Shown here: in pieces, positions 33,471-40,905 of the stretch
Numbering within the stretch: position 1 is the stretch's first letter
Layout: every line of letters begins with the position of its first letter
Program-made: the position numbers and the translations under genes
DNA from: Candidatus Zixiibacteriota bacterium
GTDB taxonomy: Bacteria > Zixibacteria > MSB-5A5 > GN15 > PGXB01
Direction of reading: 5' to 3'
DNA length: 40,905 nucleotides
Assembly: GCA_026397505.1 (NCBI GenBank)
Contig: JAPLUR010000122.1
Coordinates: 1 to 40,905, forward strand
The notes under the pieces: generated by a model
What the model saw: only the letters and a program-made list of their open reading frames with translations
Told to the model about the DNA's origin: nothing
Databases searched by the model: none

Positions 33471-33893
33471 ATGAAAGGGAAAGTTTTCCTGCATGCCATG
33501 GGGATATGGTTTGTCTTTTTCATATTTGCTTTTCTCAACGGCACCATACGGAATATCTTTTTGGAACCGACGATGGGGAAATATCCCGCTCATGTCATTG
33601 CGGCGGTGGCTCTTTCCGGTTTTGTTCTGGTCGTGACCTATATCTTTGTAACCCATGTCCGGGTCCCCTTCTCAAAACTGGATTTTTTTCTGGTCGGCTT
33701 TCTCTGGGTAATTGCTACTGTTATTTTTGAGTTTGTATTCGGACATTATGTCATGGGGAACCCGTGGGAGACCTTGCTGGCCGATTATAATATCCTGGAG
33801 GGGCGCCTCTGGACCGTGATTCTGGCCTGCGAATTATTCGGCCCGCTGATTTTCTCATTGGTCAAGAAAGCGGCCAAACAATCTTCAGGATAA
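33471..33893 (+). CDS. Small four-helix membrane protein of unknown function
   Basis: ATG 33471 follows AGGAAG at a usual distance; the frame is open back to a TTG at 33348 but lacks a ribosome site there. The 140-residue protein has four hydrophobic helices (IWFVFFIFAFLNGTIRN, HVIAAVALSGFVLVVTYIFV, FFLVGFLWVIATVIFEFVFG, and WTVILACELFGPLIFSLVKK). It therefore lies in the inner membrane with little soluble mass. Motifs such as NGTIRN and FEFVFGHYVMGNPW look conserved-like, but I do not recognise a named family. Confidence 0.6.
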   Translation: MKGKVFLHAMGIWFVFFIFAFLNGTIRNIFLEPTMGKYPAHVIAAVALSGFVLVVTYIFVTHVRVPFSKLDFFLVGFLWVIATVIFEFVFGHYVMGNPWETLLADYNILEGRLWTVILACELFGPLIFSLVKKAAKQSSG

Positions 33894-33923
33894 TCTGATT
33901 CCCCGAGTAATCTCCTCCGGCGA

Positions 33924-34436
33924 TTATTCAATTGTGAATCGCCAGCCACAATAGAAATCCCGTTTCCCCTCATCCGGCGGGCAAGCGATACATTCTGTCT
34001 TAATCCGGGCATCAATCGTGCTGGCAAATTCGGTATATTCCACTATTCCAACCGATTTGCAGGGAAACAACGGGAGATTCTTCCTTCTTCGGGCCGATTG
34101 CACCCGGCAGTCAACCATCCTGAAAAGAAAAGAGTTTTCGGTTTCCTCGGTAATAGTCTGCTCGTTCAGAAAAGCATAAAGGCGGAATCCGAGCGCCTTC
34201 TTGAGCGCTTCCAGTCCGCCGTTGGCGGGGAGTTGGTGACGTTCCATTATCCGTCGGGCCTCAATCCTGGTGAACTCCTGCCAGGCCTGGGTGTCAAGCC
34301 GGATAGCGGTTTCAAGACCGCATTCCTGCTCCACCGCCTGAAACCAGAGCCCGTCGTGTGCCAGCCAGTTTTTGGCGAAATCTACCAGCATCGTCTCAAG
34401 AGTTTCTCTGGGTAAATTCTTCAGTTGATCGTTCAT
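33924..34436 (-). CDS. DUF6125-like cytosolic protein with Cys-rich C-terminus
   Basis: The 170-residue protein is soluble and has no signal. Its second half reads FLFRMVDCRVQSARRRKNLPLFPCKSVGIVEYTEFASTIDARIKTECIACPPDEG. I recognise this from a family of small bacterial and archaeal proteins labelled DUF6125 (distantly related to L-2-amino-thiazoline-4-carboxylate hydrolases). The four or five conserved Cys could bind a metal or cluster. Function is unknown. It diverges from the ftsB-like gene and converges with the four-helix protein gene. Assignment from memory of the motif, so moderate confidence. Confidence 0.6.
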   Translation of the reverse strand: MNDQLKNLPRETLETMLVDFAKNWLAHDGLWFQAVEQECGLETAIRLDTQAWQEFTRIEARRIMERHQLPANGGLEALKKALGFRLYAFLNEQTITEETENSFLFRMVDCRVQSARRRKNLPLFPCKSVGIVEYTEFASTIDARIKTECIACPPDEGKRDFYCGWRFTIE

Positions 34437-34591
34437 GATTTATCCTCTATTAATTCTATCATCTGCAGTCATGGGTTATTCCAAACTTTCGGACAATTTA
34501 ATCAAAAATTTTCTTGCCAAAAAGAGACAAAACAGTTAAATCAAAATACTGAAAAAAATGTCAATGTGTGATACTCTATAGGACCTGACTA

Positions 34592-34948
34592 ATGCGGCAT
34601 GATCATAGAAAAGAAGTTTCTCATCCCTGGCGGGACAATCTGGCCGACCGACTTTCCAACAGCAAGAATACTTTTCGCCGGGGGCTGTTCCGAGTTCTTC
34701 TGGTGGTCGTGCTGGCGTTTCTTGTCTATGCCTTTTTCGGCGGCACCTATGGTTTTGTCCGGATTGCCAAGATTCATTATAAAATCAATGAAATCAATAG
34801 GGCAAACCACCAGTTACTGGTCAGGCTCATTGATGCCGAATACGACCGGATGCGCCTTCAGAACGATTTGAATTATATCGAATATATCGCCCGCACCAAG
34901 CACCTGTTCACCCGCCCGGGCGAGGTTATCTATCGTTTCAAAGAATAG
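34592..34948 (+). CDS. FtsB/DivIC-like septum-formation protein
   Basis: The 118-residue protein has a cytoplasmic basic N-terminus, one membrane helix (about residues 34-52, LFRVLLVVVLAFLVYAFFGG) and a coiled coil (IAKIHYKINEINRANHQLLVRLIDAEYDRMRLQND) ending in LNYIEYIARTKHLFTRPGEVIYRF. This is the layout of FtsB/DivIC, where the last part ('yiE.iAR..l....pGE.iy') is the family signature. It would join FtsL and FtsQ/DivIB in the division complex. The N-terminal extension is longer than in E. coli FtsB. recO follows after six bases. Confidence 0.85.
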   Translation: MRHDHRKEVSHPWRDNLADRLSNSKNTFRRGLFRVLLVVVLAFLVYAFFGGTYGFVRIAKIHYKINEINRANHQLLVRLIDAEYDRMRLQNDLNYIEYIARTKHLFTRPGEVIYRFKE

Positions 34949-34954
34949 AATTCA

Positions 34955-35767
34955 ATGCCGCAGGTCAGATCAGAAGGGGTAATCCTTAAGGCGGTCAACT
35001 GGAAAGAAAACTCACGAATCGTCACTTTCTTCACCGACAACGCCGGGAAACAATCAATTATTGATCGCGGCGGTCGCTCGCTCAAAAGCAAACGGGGCAG
35101 ACTTCAGACTTTCAGCCGTCTGGAAATCGAGTATTTCAAATCGGAAAGATCGGGCACCGGATATCTGACCGAGGTGGAGCTATTGGAGGGATTCCTTTTC
35201 GAGAAAGAGGGAACTCTTGGCCGGCTTACTTTCGCTTCAGCGGCGCTGGAGCTTCTCAACGACCTTCTTGCCGAGGATGAACCGCACGAAGAACTTTATC
35301 TTCTCACCATCCAATTTCTTCGTCTCACCGACTCTGTTTCGAAAAACTCACTGATTCCTCTTTTCCTGGCCTATTTTCTCAAAATTCTCTCCTATCTCGG
35401 CTATCGTCCGAATTTCGCCGGGTGCGTGGGGTGCGGGAAAGAGAAAGAGGCGCTGGCTATCACGGAGACCAACCGCCGCAACGGCGCTACGGGCAAGGCA
35501 TATTTCTTTACTCCCGAGCGAGGCGGGCTGGTATGTTCGTCTTGCCAAATGCCGGGAGAGTATTATATTAAGCTCCAATTTGAGCGGCTGAAGACAATAT
35601 ACCGCCTGCAAACCTCCTCTCTGGCCGAGGCCGGTGCGATGAAAATGAATCTGGGCGAGGGAGAGGAGATTCTGGAGCTTCTGACCGGATTTTTGAAATA
35701 CCAGACCGATACGCGGGAGCTCAACTCGCTTAAGTTCTTGGAGAAATTGCGCAAGGCGCAGGTGTGA
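34955..35767 (+). CDS. recO: DNA repair protein RecO
   Basis: The 270-residue protein has the RecO layout: an N-terminal OB-fold (SEGVILKAVNWKENSRIVTFFTDNAGKQSIIDRGGRSLKSKRGRLQTFSRLEIEYF, residues 6-65), then helices and a zinc finger of four Cys (GCVGCGKEKE and GLVCSSC). With RecR and RecF it loads RecA on gaps in DNA. The length is normal. The gene starts six bases after the ftsB-like gene, so the two share a transcript, and a REP pair follows before glyS. Confidence 0.92.
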   Translation: MPQVRSEGVILKAVNWKENSRIVTFFTDNAGKQSIIDRGGRSLKSKRGRLQTFSRLEIEYFKSERSGTGYLTEVELLEGFLFEKEGTLGRLTFASAALELLNDLLAEDEPHEELYLLTIQFLRLTDSVSKNSLIPLFLAYFLKILSYLGYRPNFAGCVGCGKEKEALAITETNRRNGATGKAYFFTPERGGLVCSSCQMPGEYYIKLQFERLKTIYRLQTSSLAEAGAMKMNLGEGEEILELLTGFLKYQTDTRELNSLKFLEKLRKAQV

Positions 35768-35800
35768 GGCCGAGAGAAGATTGGAGATGCAGGCCTTTCA

Positions 35801-35859
35801 GGGTTTGATAAATCAAACCCCTACGACAGACAGATGGGCGTATGGCAATACGCCCCTAC
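35801..35859. repeat. REP pair (two hairpins ending in CCCCTAC) between recO and glyS
   Basis: GGGTTTGAT/ATCAAACCC (35801-35820) and GGGCGTAT-GGCA-ATACGCCC (35836-35855) are each followed by C(C)TAC, as in the elements at 20270 and 28680. The two copies are in the same direction. Confidence 0.7.
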
Positions 35860-35901
35860 TAAAATGAATAAATGCAATTAAAATAAAGGCAACAGCAACC
35901 T

Positions 35902-37215
35902 ATGGCGAAAAAAACTGATGACAAAATGGATCGACTGGTCTCGCTCTGTAAACGGCGCGGCTTTATCTACCCCTCCTCCGAAATCTACGGCGGACTCAAC
36001 TCCTGCTGGGATTACGGCCCGCTCGGCGCCGAGCTGAAACGGAACATCAAGACTTTCTGGTGGGAGGCAATGACCACCCGGCGCGATGATGTCGAGGGAC
36101 TCGATGCCGCTATTCTAATGCATCCGCAGGTCTGGATCACCTCCGGCCACGTGGCCGAGTTCCACGACCCGTTGATCGACTGCAAAACCTGCAAGGCCCG
36201 GTTCCGCGCCGATGATATCGCCGGAAAAACACGCTGCCCCAATTGCGGCAACGAAACGCTCACCGAATCCCGGCAGTTCAACCTGATGTTCAAAACTTTC
36301 ATGGGGCCGGTCGAGGATTCCACCGCCGTCGTTTATCTGCGCCCGGAAACCGCGCAGGGGATATATGTCAATTTCCTTAATGTCAAAAATTCCTCGCGGC
36401 AGAAAATTCCTTTCGGGATCGCTCAGATCGGGAAAGCATTCCGTAACGAAATCACCCCCGGTAATTTCATTTTCCGCACCCGCGAGTTCGAACAGATGGA
36501 GATGCAGTTCTTCATTCATCCCTCCGAGGATGAAAAATGGTTTGAGTACTGGCGGGAGGAGCGCTGGAACTGGTACCTGGAACTGGGTATAAAGAAAGAT
36601 AAAATCCGCTGGCACCAGCACGGCGAGGGTGAACTGGCGCACTATGCCAAGAAAGCCTTTGATATCGAATATGAATTCCCGTTCGGCTGGAAAGAGCTTG
36701 AGGGGGTGCATAACCGCACCGATTTTGATCTCTCGCGCCACCAGCAAGCGACCGGTAAAGACCTGTCTTACTTTGACGAACGGTTCACCGAGAAATTTGT
36801 CCCTTATATTATAGAGACCTCGGCCGGCTGCGACCGGACACTATTGACGGTGCTGGTTGATGCCTACGATGAGGATCCCACGCGCGGCGATAAATCAACG
36901 GTGCTCCGCCTGTCGCCCCGGATTGCACCTATCAAGGCGGCCATTTTGCCGCTGGTCAATAAAGACGGTATGCCGGAGATTGCCGAGAAGGTTTATCACG
37001 ACCTGAAAAAGAAATTCAAGATTTTCTATGATGACGGCGGCTCGGTGGGACGGCGTTACGCCCGGATGGATGAAGCCGGCTGCCCGTTCTGTATCACTAT
37101 TGATGGTCAGACCAAAGAGGATGAGACGGTTACGATCCGTGACCGCGACAGCATGCAACAGACAAGGCATAAGATTCCGGAACTGGAGGATTTAATCGCC
37201 GCGCGAATAAAATAG
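35902..37215 (+). CDS. glyS: Glycyl-tRNA synthetase, dimeric (eukaryote/archaea-like) type
   Basis: This class II synthetase charges tRNA-Gly. The 437-residue protein is the single-chain type rather than the E. coli alpha/beta type. It has LCKRRGFIYPSSEIYGGLNSCWDYGPLG near residue 14-42, RDDVEGLDAAILMHPQVW, a four-Cys segment (CKTC and CPNC near 93-113), YLRPETAQGIYVNFLN near 145-160, the motif 2 region FRNEITPGNFIFRTREFEQMEMQFF near 177-203, and IETSAGCDRTLLTVLVDAY near 299. An anticodon-binding domain at the C-terminus (IAPIKAAILPL) is present. No ribosome site stronger than a weak purine tract is seen. The cytoplasmic enzyme is essential. Confidence 0.97.
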   Translation: MAKKTDDKMDRLVSLCKRRGFIYPSSEIYGGLNSCWDYGPLGAELKRNIKTFWWEAMTTRRDDVEGLDAAILMHPQVWITSGHVAEFHDPLIDCKTCKARFRADDIAGKTRCPNCGNETLTESRQFNLMFKTFMGPVEDSTAVVYLRPETAQGIYVNFLNVKNSSRQKIPFGIAQIGKAFRNEITPGNFIFRTREFEQMEMQFFIHPSEDEKWFEYWREERWNWYLELGIKKDKIRWHQHGEGELAHYAKKAFDIEYEFPFGWKELEGVHNRTDFDLSRHQQATGKDLSYFDERFTEKFVPYIIETSAGCDRTLLTVLVDAYDEDPTRGDKSTVLRLSPRIAPIKAAILPLVNKDGMPEIAEKVYHDLKKKFKIFYDDGGSVGRRYARMDEAGCPFCITIDGQTKEDETVTIRDRDSMQQTRHKIPELEDLIAARIK

Positions 37216-37228
37216 ATGTTATAATGTG

Positions 37229-37246
37229 GACCCGTTGCGACGGGTC
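37229..37246 (+). terminator. Hairpin after glyS (terminator-like or REP-like)
   Basis: GACCCG (37229-37234) pairs with CGGGTC (37241-37246) around TTGCGA, 14 bases after the glyS stop. There is no T run, so it may be a repeat rather than a classical terminator. Confidence 0.45.
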
Positions 37247-37284
37247 GGGCATAAGAAGTAATAATCTACAATAAGGAGGGCAAA

Positions 37285-38040
37285 ATGCGTACTATGAGAA
37301 TCATTTCTTTTTTGATCGTTTTGAGTTCTTCGACGGTCTTTGCCTGGGAGGCAACGAAATATGACACGGTCGAAGTTCGGTGGGAGAATGGAAACTTAAG
37401 GGAATATTATACTCGGGCGTGCTTTGAAGGATATGGAGACACCTTTCAACCTCATGGCCAATATAAGTCCTGGTTTGAGAATGGGCAGCTGAAAGAGAAC
37501 GGCACTTATAGGTGGAATAGAAGAATTGGCACTTGGATCAAATGGGATGAAAATGGCAATCGCCGGGAAGAAACAACATATATTGACAATGCTATTGAAT
37601 TGCCAGATAACTTCTACAGTGCGCTAAATGGTCAATATATTGAATGGTACCCTGACAACACTGTGAAAACCATAGGCTATTATAAGTACAATTCAAAGTA
37701 TGGGTTATGGATCATTAAGCGACAAGGGGATGATCGCAACAATCCCAATCTGATGATCGACTCAGTAGATTACTATTACCGAGACACGCTTTTGGTTAGA
37801 TTGGAGAAAAGAGACGGCGAATGGCTTCATAGCACGAATGAATATTATAATGCGGAGATGGATTTATGGATTGAATGGAAGAGAACTCATAATAATGATT
37901 GGTTGAGATATTATACGGATTTCTATATAGGTAGAAAGGTAAATGATAAGAGGGACGGCAAATGGCTCCATCTTGATCCCCGAGGCGAAATCGTTGATGT
38001 AATGATCTATCGGGATGGCCAGGAGGTCTCGATAAAATAG
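37285..38040 (+). CDS. Exported MORN-repeat (MORN_2) protein
   Basis: AAGGAGGG directly upstream supports ATG 37285. The 251-residue protein has a signal peptide (IISFLIVLSSSTVFAW) and repeated MORN_2-type strands with the 'WfeNGqlke.g.y' pattern: VRWENGNLREYY, YKSWFENGQLKENGTYRWNRRIGTWIKWDENGNRREE, YIEWYPDNTVKTIGYY. Such repeats form beta-rich antitoxin-like or surface proteins of unclear function. Base use is clearly more AT-rich, with more AAT/TAT codons than its neighbours glyS and recO, which hints at later acquisition. Confidence 0.75.
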   Translation: MRTMRIISFLIVLSSSTVFAWEATKYDTVEVRWENGNLREYYTRACFEGYGDTFQPHGQYKSWFENGQLKENGTYRWNRRIGTWIKWDENGNRREETTYIDNAIELPDNFYSALNGQYIEWYPDNTVKTIGYYKYNSKYGLWIIKRQGDDRNNPNLMIDSVDYYYRDTLLVRLEKRDGEWLHSTNEYYNAEMDLWIEWKRTHNNDWLRYYTDFYIGRKVNDKRDGKWLHLDPRGEIVDVMIYRDGQEVSIK

Positions 38041-38048
38041 GAGAATAG

Positions 38049-38171
38049 GATATTACAATCGGTTTGATATTCGACTTCGATTCAGTTGATACCGTCATCA
38101 TCCACGACTATGACAGCAAGGTGCAAAAAAGGCATGAAATTGCCGAACCTCCGGTCTTATGCAATGATTAG
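38049..38171 (+). pseudogene. Possible coding remnant
   Basis: An open stretch bounded by TAG (38046-38048) and TAG (38169-38171) reads like protein: GLIFDFDSVDTVIIHDYDSKVQKRHEIAEPP. It has no ATG or ribosome site. It could be a decayed piece of a gene or chance coding look; I do not recognise the family. Confidence 0.25.
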
Positions 38172-38189
38172 TTTCACTCGTTGAAATTT

Positions 38190-38612
38190 ATGCCCAATGA
38201 TAACAAAACAGGCCTGCAGAAAATGGTCATATACCTCATGGCGCCGGTGGCCCTCTATATGCTGGGGCTTTCCCTTTATTGGGCTTTCATGCCGTTTCTG
38301 GTGCGGAAAGATTATCGCGCCGAGGTCACCCGCGTGGCGCAGGAGTATGTCGAAACCCGATTGAACACGGAAAAAACGCAAACTGCGTCATCTCAGGACA
38401 GCCTGCACGTCTCCTGGGTCAATGATCTTTTTCGCATTGAAAGCGCCGTTTATGATACTCTCCTCAAAGAAAGCCTTTACACCTGCTTCTACGGTGATAC
38501 CGCCGCTAAGGAATTTCCCTTCAGGATCAGAATCCCCAAGCACAGTTGGCAGAAAGGGGTTATTCTCGACCATGATTCATTACGGAGCATGAAAATTAAG
38601 CCGGGCGAGTGA
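38190..38612 (+). CDS. Small membrane-anchored protein of unknown function
   Basis: I use ATG 38190; TTG 38181 is the upstream limit and no clear ribosome site is visible for either. The 140-residue protein has one membrane helix near its N-terminus (about residues 12-32, MVIYLMAPVALYMLGLSLYWAFMPF). A soluble part of about 105 residues follows (YRAEVTRVAQEYVETRLNTEKTQ, VNDLFRIESAVYDTLLKESLYTCFYG). It is probably anchored in the inner membrane with the soluble part outside. No family is recognised. Confidence 0.55.
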   Translation: MPNDNKTGLQKMVIYLMAPVALYMLGLSLYWAFMPFLVRKDYRAEVTRVAQEYVETRLNTEKTQTASSQDSLHVSWVNDLFRIESAVYDTLLKESLYTCFYGDTAAKEFPFRIRIPKHSWQKGVILDHDSLRSMKIKPGE

Positions 38613-38884
38613 TAAGGCGGCTGCATTCTGCGCCTGACTCATAATCTATTTCAAAGCCATGCAAATGTAAGTGCCCTGGTCCAGCCGGGCCGATTGTGCA
38701 ATGTTGAAGTCCAGGCCTAAATACCTGCTATGCAATAATATAATCTCCGGCCATGGTAAAATCAATCTATCTTGTCGCGTGGCGGGTGCCCGTAAGCTTT
38801 CAATTCCGGAAACATCTTCCCTTGAAAATCGTATCTAAAGCAGTTTAATTGATAGAGAAGAAATACCTTGAAAAGGAGTAATCC

Positions 38885-40750
38885 ATGCGCCGACTAATCA
38901 TAGCTGCTCTCTGCCTTCTGGCCGTAATCTTAATCGGAACCGAAAGCCGGGCGACTCTGACCGACCCGTACGAAATTCTCAACCGCGCCTACCAGGCATC
39001 GGGCGGGCTGGACAAAATCAAAGCCCAGAAAACAACTCATGTCGAAGGGAATATCGACATTGAGGGAACCGGCCTCAAAGGAACCTTTGTCCAGTGGGGC
39101 GAAATCCCCATAAGAAATAGGCAGGATGTCGATCTCAAGATCATCAAACAATCCTCCGGCGATAACGGCCAATTCAATTGGAGTGTCGACCACAATGGCA
39201 AGCTGCAGATCGCCCGTGATGAAAAATCTCTCAAAGAGCGTCAGGTGGCCATGCTGTTGGCCGAATACTATCACTTGAATCGGAATTCCAAGAATTTCAA
39301 AATCACTTTCGAGGGAATCGATACCGCCGCCGGTGCACCATGCTATGTGGTCAAAATCGCCAACACCATCAATGAGAATATTATTGTCAACTACTATGAC
39401 ACTTCAAGTTTCTATCTCATAGAAGCGGTCGCTAAGCAGCCTGACACTGAAACCAAAACTATTTTCTCCGACTATCGCCCTGTCAATGGGATTTTATATG
39501 CTTTCGCTCAGAGATCGGTCACCGAGCCGACCGGGCAGATTGCGAATACGGTATTCACTTTGATTGAGACAAATGTTCCTGTTGACTCCTCCCTTTTCGA
39601 ACCGCCCCTGCAGGATATCACGGATTTCCGTTTTGCCAACGGCAAGAGCGCCGAAAATATTCCCTTCCAGTTTATCGACAATCATATTTTTCTGTATGTA
39701 ACGGTCAACGGCCGCAGCCGCCTCTGGATTCTCGATTCCGGCGCCGGCGCTACAGTCATCGACAGCAAGTATGCCGCCGAGCTTGGACTTAAAGCCGAGG
39801 GAAATATCAAAGGGCAGGGAGCGGGGAATCTGGTTGATGTTTCCTTTGCCGTTCTGCCGCAGTTCAGCATTGACGGTCTTGAATTCGAGTCGCAAAAAGT
39901 GGCCGTTATTGATATCGGCTGGCTGATAAAGAAATGGGTCGGCCTTGATGTCGCCGGGATACTCGGTTACGATTTCCTTTCGCGTCTCGTGACCCGAATC
40001 GACTACGCCAATGAGAGAATATCATTTTATCACCCCGACAGTTACATTCACGCCGGATCGGGAACCGTTCTCAGCGCACCGATATCACAGGATAATATGT
40101 TTCACCTTCCCTTGACGGTCGACGGGAAATACGGCGGCCTCTGGAGTCTTGATTTGGGCGCCGGAGAAACCAGCTTTCATTACCCCTTTGCCGAGGCGAA
40201 CGGATTTCTGACTTACCCCGGTATAGATGCTCTCGGTTTCGGCGCCGGCGGTTCTTTTAAGGAACGCAAGGCGCAGTTCCAGAAAATAGAATTCGGCGGA
40301 TTTGCAGTAGAAAAGCCGGTTATATCATGGGGATTGGAGGCGACCAAGGGTGCTTTCGGGGGTAAAGAACTGACCGGGAATATCGGCAATACCCTTCTGC
40401 GGAATTTTGTATTGTACCTTGACTACAAGAAAGAGCGGTTAATTGTCGAGAAGGGGATCGATTTCGGCAAAGCTTTCCCGCGCGACAACAGCGGCCTTCA
40501 GGCCGGTCTTACAACGGACGGCAAGATGCAGATATATTATGTCTCTCCCGGTACGCCGGGGGCCAAAGCCGGATTCAAGGCCGATGATGTCATTCAAACG
40601 GTCAACGGTATCGATGTCGGCTACTTGGGGGGGATAATCGCCCTGAAAAATCTTCTTAAGGAAAAACCGGGCACGGTCCTTACCTTTGAAATCGTACGTG
40701 ACGGAAAGGTGCAGAAGCTGAAGTTGACCCTGCGTGATCTTTACAGTTAA
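38885..40750 (+). CDS. Exported retropepsin-like aspartyl protease with C-terminal PDZ domain
   Basis: AAGGAG eight bases upstream supports ATG 38885. The 621-residue protein has a signal peptide (LIIAALCLLAVILIGTESRA) and an N-terminal LolA-like region (about 27-225, YEILNRAYQASGGLDKIKAQKTTHVEGNI). Two aspartyl-protease-type halves follow, the first with Asp284 in WILDSGAGATVID and the second with LDLGAGETSF (Asp423). A PDZ domain closes the protein (about 540-621, YYVSPGTPGAKAGFKADDVIQTVNGIDV). The first half has the canonical D-S/T-G; the second reads D-L-G, so activity may depend on dimerisation or be altered. Proteins of this build are frequent in Bacteroidota, Acidobacteriota and related phyla. 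The likely site is the periplasm. Confidence 0.85.
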   Translation: MRRLIIAALCLLAVILIGTESRATLTDPYEILNRAYQASGGLDKIKAQKTTHVEGNIDIEGTGLKGTFVQWGEIPIRNRQDVDLKIIKQSSGDNGQFNWSVDHNGKLQIARDEKSLKERQVAMLLAEYYHLNRNSKNFKITFEGIDTAAGAPCYVVKIANTINENIIVNYYDTSSFYLIEAVAKQPDTETKTIFSDYRPVNGILYAFAQRSVTEPTGQIANTVFTLIETNVPVDSSLFEPPLQDITDFRFANGKSAENIPFQFIDNHIFLYVTVNGRSRLWILDSGAGATVIDSKYAAELGLKAEGNIKGQGAGNLVDVSFAVLPQFSIDGLEFESQKVAVIDIGWLIKKWVGLDVAGILGYDFLSRLVTRIDYANERISFYHPDSYIHAGSGTVLSAPISQDNMFHLPLTVDGKYGGLWSLDLGAGETSFHYPFAEANGFLTYPGIDALGFGAGGSFKERKAQFQKIEFGGFAVEKPVISWGLEATKGAFGGKELTGNIGNTLLRNFVLYLDYKKERLIVEKGIDFGKAFPRDNSGLQAGLTTDGKMQIYYVSPGTPGAKAGFKADDVIQTVNGIDVGYLGGIIALKNLLKEKPGTVLTFEIVRDGKVQKLKLTLRDLYS

Positions 40751-40905
40751 TTTTTGACGGCGTCATGGTAATGTCAATATTAGTGTGGAAATTGGTATAT
40801 CCTTTTTTTCATTTATTTAGGCTGCTTTTTGTATCATGTTTTTGATGGTTTTTATTATTTCATTGTTTCTGTGCCATTTATGATTGAAATAGTTGAATAA
40901 AGCAT

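Overview
This 40.9 kb stretch looks like chromosome from an uncultivated Gram-negative bacterium of the Fibrobacterota-Chlorobiota-Bacteroidota (FCB) side of the tree. My best guess is candidate phylum Zixibacteria or a close relative. That placement is inference. It rests on two secreted proteins ending in dockerin-like tails of the '[13 protein letters not shown]' type, a FadL-like outer-membrane barrel, many lipoproteins and signal peptides, a bacillithiol-type deacetylase (BshB1), and a dimeric glycyl-tRNA synthetase. Most start codons have AGGAGG-type ribosome binding sites. Genes on both strands sit in short operons separated by clear hairpin terminators.

Layout. 0-8.2 kb (+): end of a metal ABC transporter operon, a FadL/OmpP1-type barrel with an esterase-like lipoprotein, bshB1, then a propeller lipoprotein overlapping a cell-wall amidase. 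The amidase reading frame continues, past a single TGA, into PKD, thrombospondin-type-3 and dockerin modules. 8.3-12.9 kb (-): an ECF sigma factor, its zinc-finger anti-sigma factor, two paralogous TPR proteins, and selD. The selD gene has an in-frame TGA that I read as selenocysteine, followed by a well-placed SECIS-like hairpin. 13.3-17.4 kb (+): lipoprotein, murQ, an uncharacterised membrane protein and an FkbM-type methyltransferase. 17.5-19.2 kb (-): a radical SAM/SPASM enzyme one base away from a small partner protein with a PRYPGG motif, a hydrophobic segment and a Cys-X-Cys. 19.4-25.6 kb (+): envelope protein, a decayed acetyltransferase fragment, serpin lipoprotein, RRM RNA-binding protein, secreted PepF-like peptidase, FKBP prolyl isomerase and two lysine tRNAs.

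25.6-29.1 kb is an accessory, repeat-rich patch: REP-like inverted repeats, an 'NRANAQKSTGPKT' family protein, a TIR/beta-helix fusion protein and a REP-associated tyrosine transposase that itself carries a REP pair in frame. 29.1-33.3 kb (+): dienelactone-hydrolase-like, transglutaminase-like and papain-like secreted proteins. 33.5-40.75 kb: small membrane protein, a DUF6125-like protein, an FtsB/DivIC-like protein, recO, glyS, a MORN-repeat protein, a small membrane-anchored protein and a secreted aspartyl protease with a PDZ domain.

The most interesting items are the selenoprotein SelD with its SECIS candidate beside an ECF regulon, the radical SAM plus PRYPGG pair, the TIR/beta-helix protein in a repeat island, the REP elements dispersed around (and inside) a RAYT gene, and the amidase gene broken by one TGA. 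No CRISPR array, rRNA, prophage or complete insertion sequence was seen.
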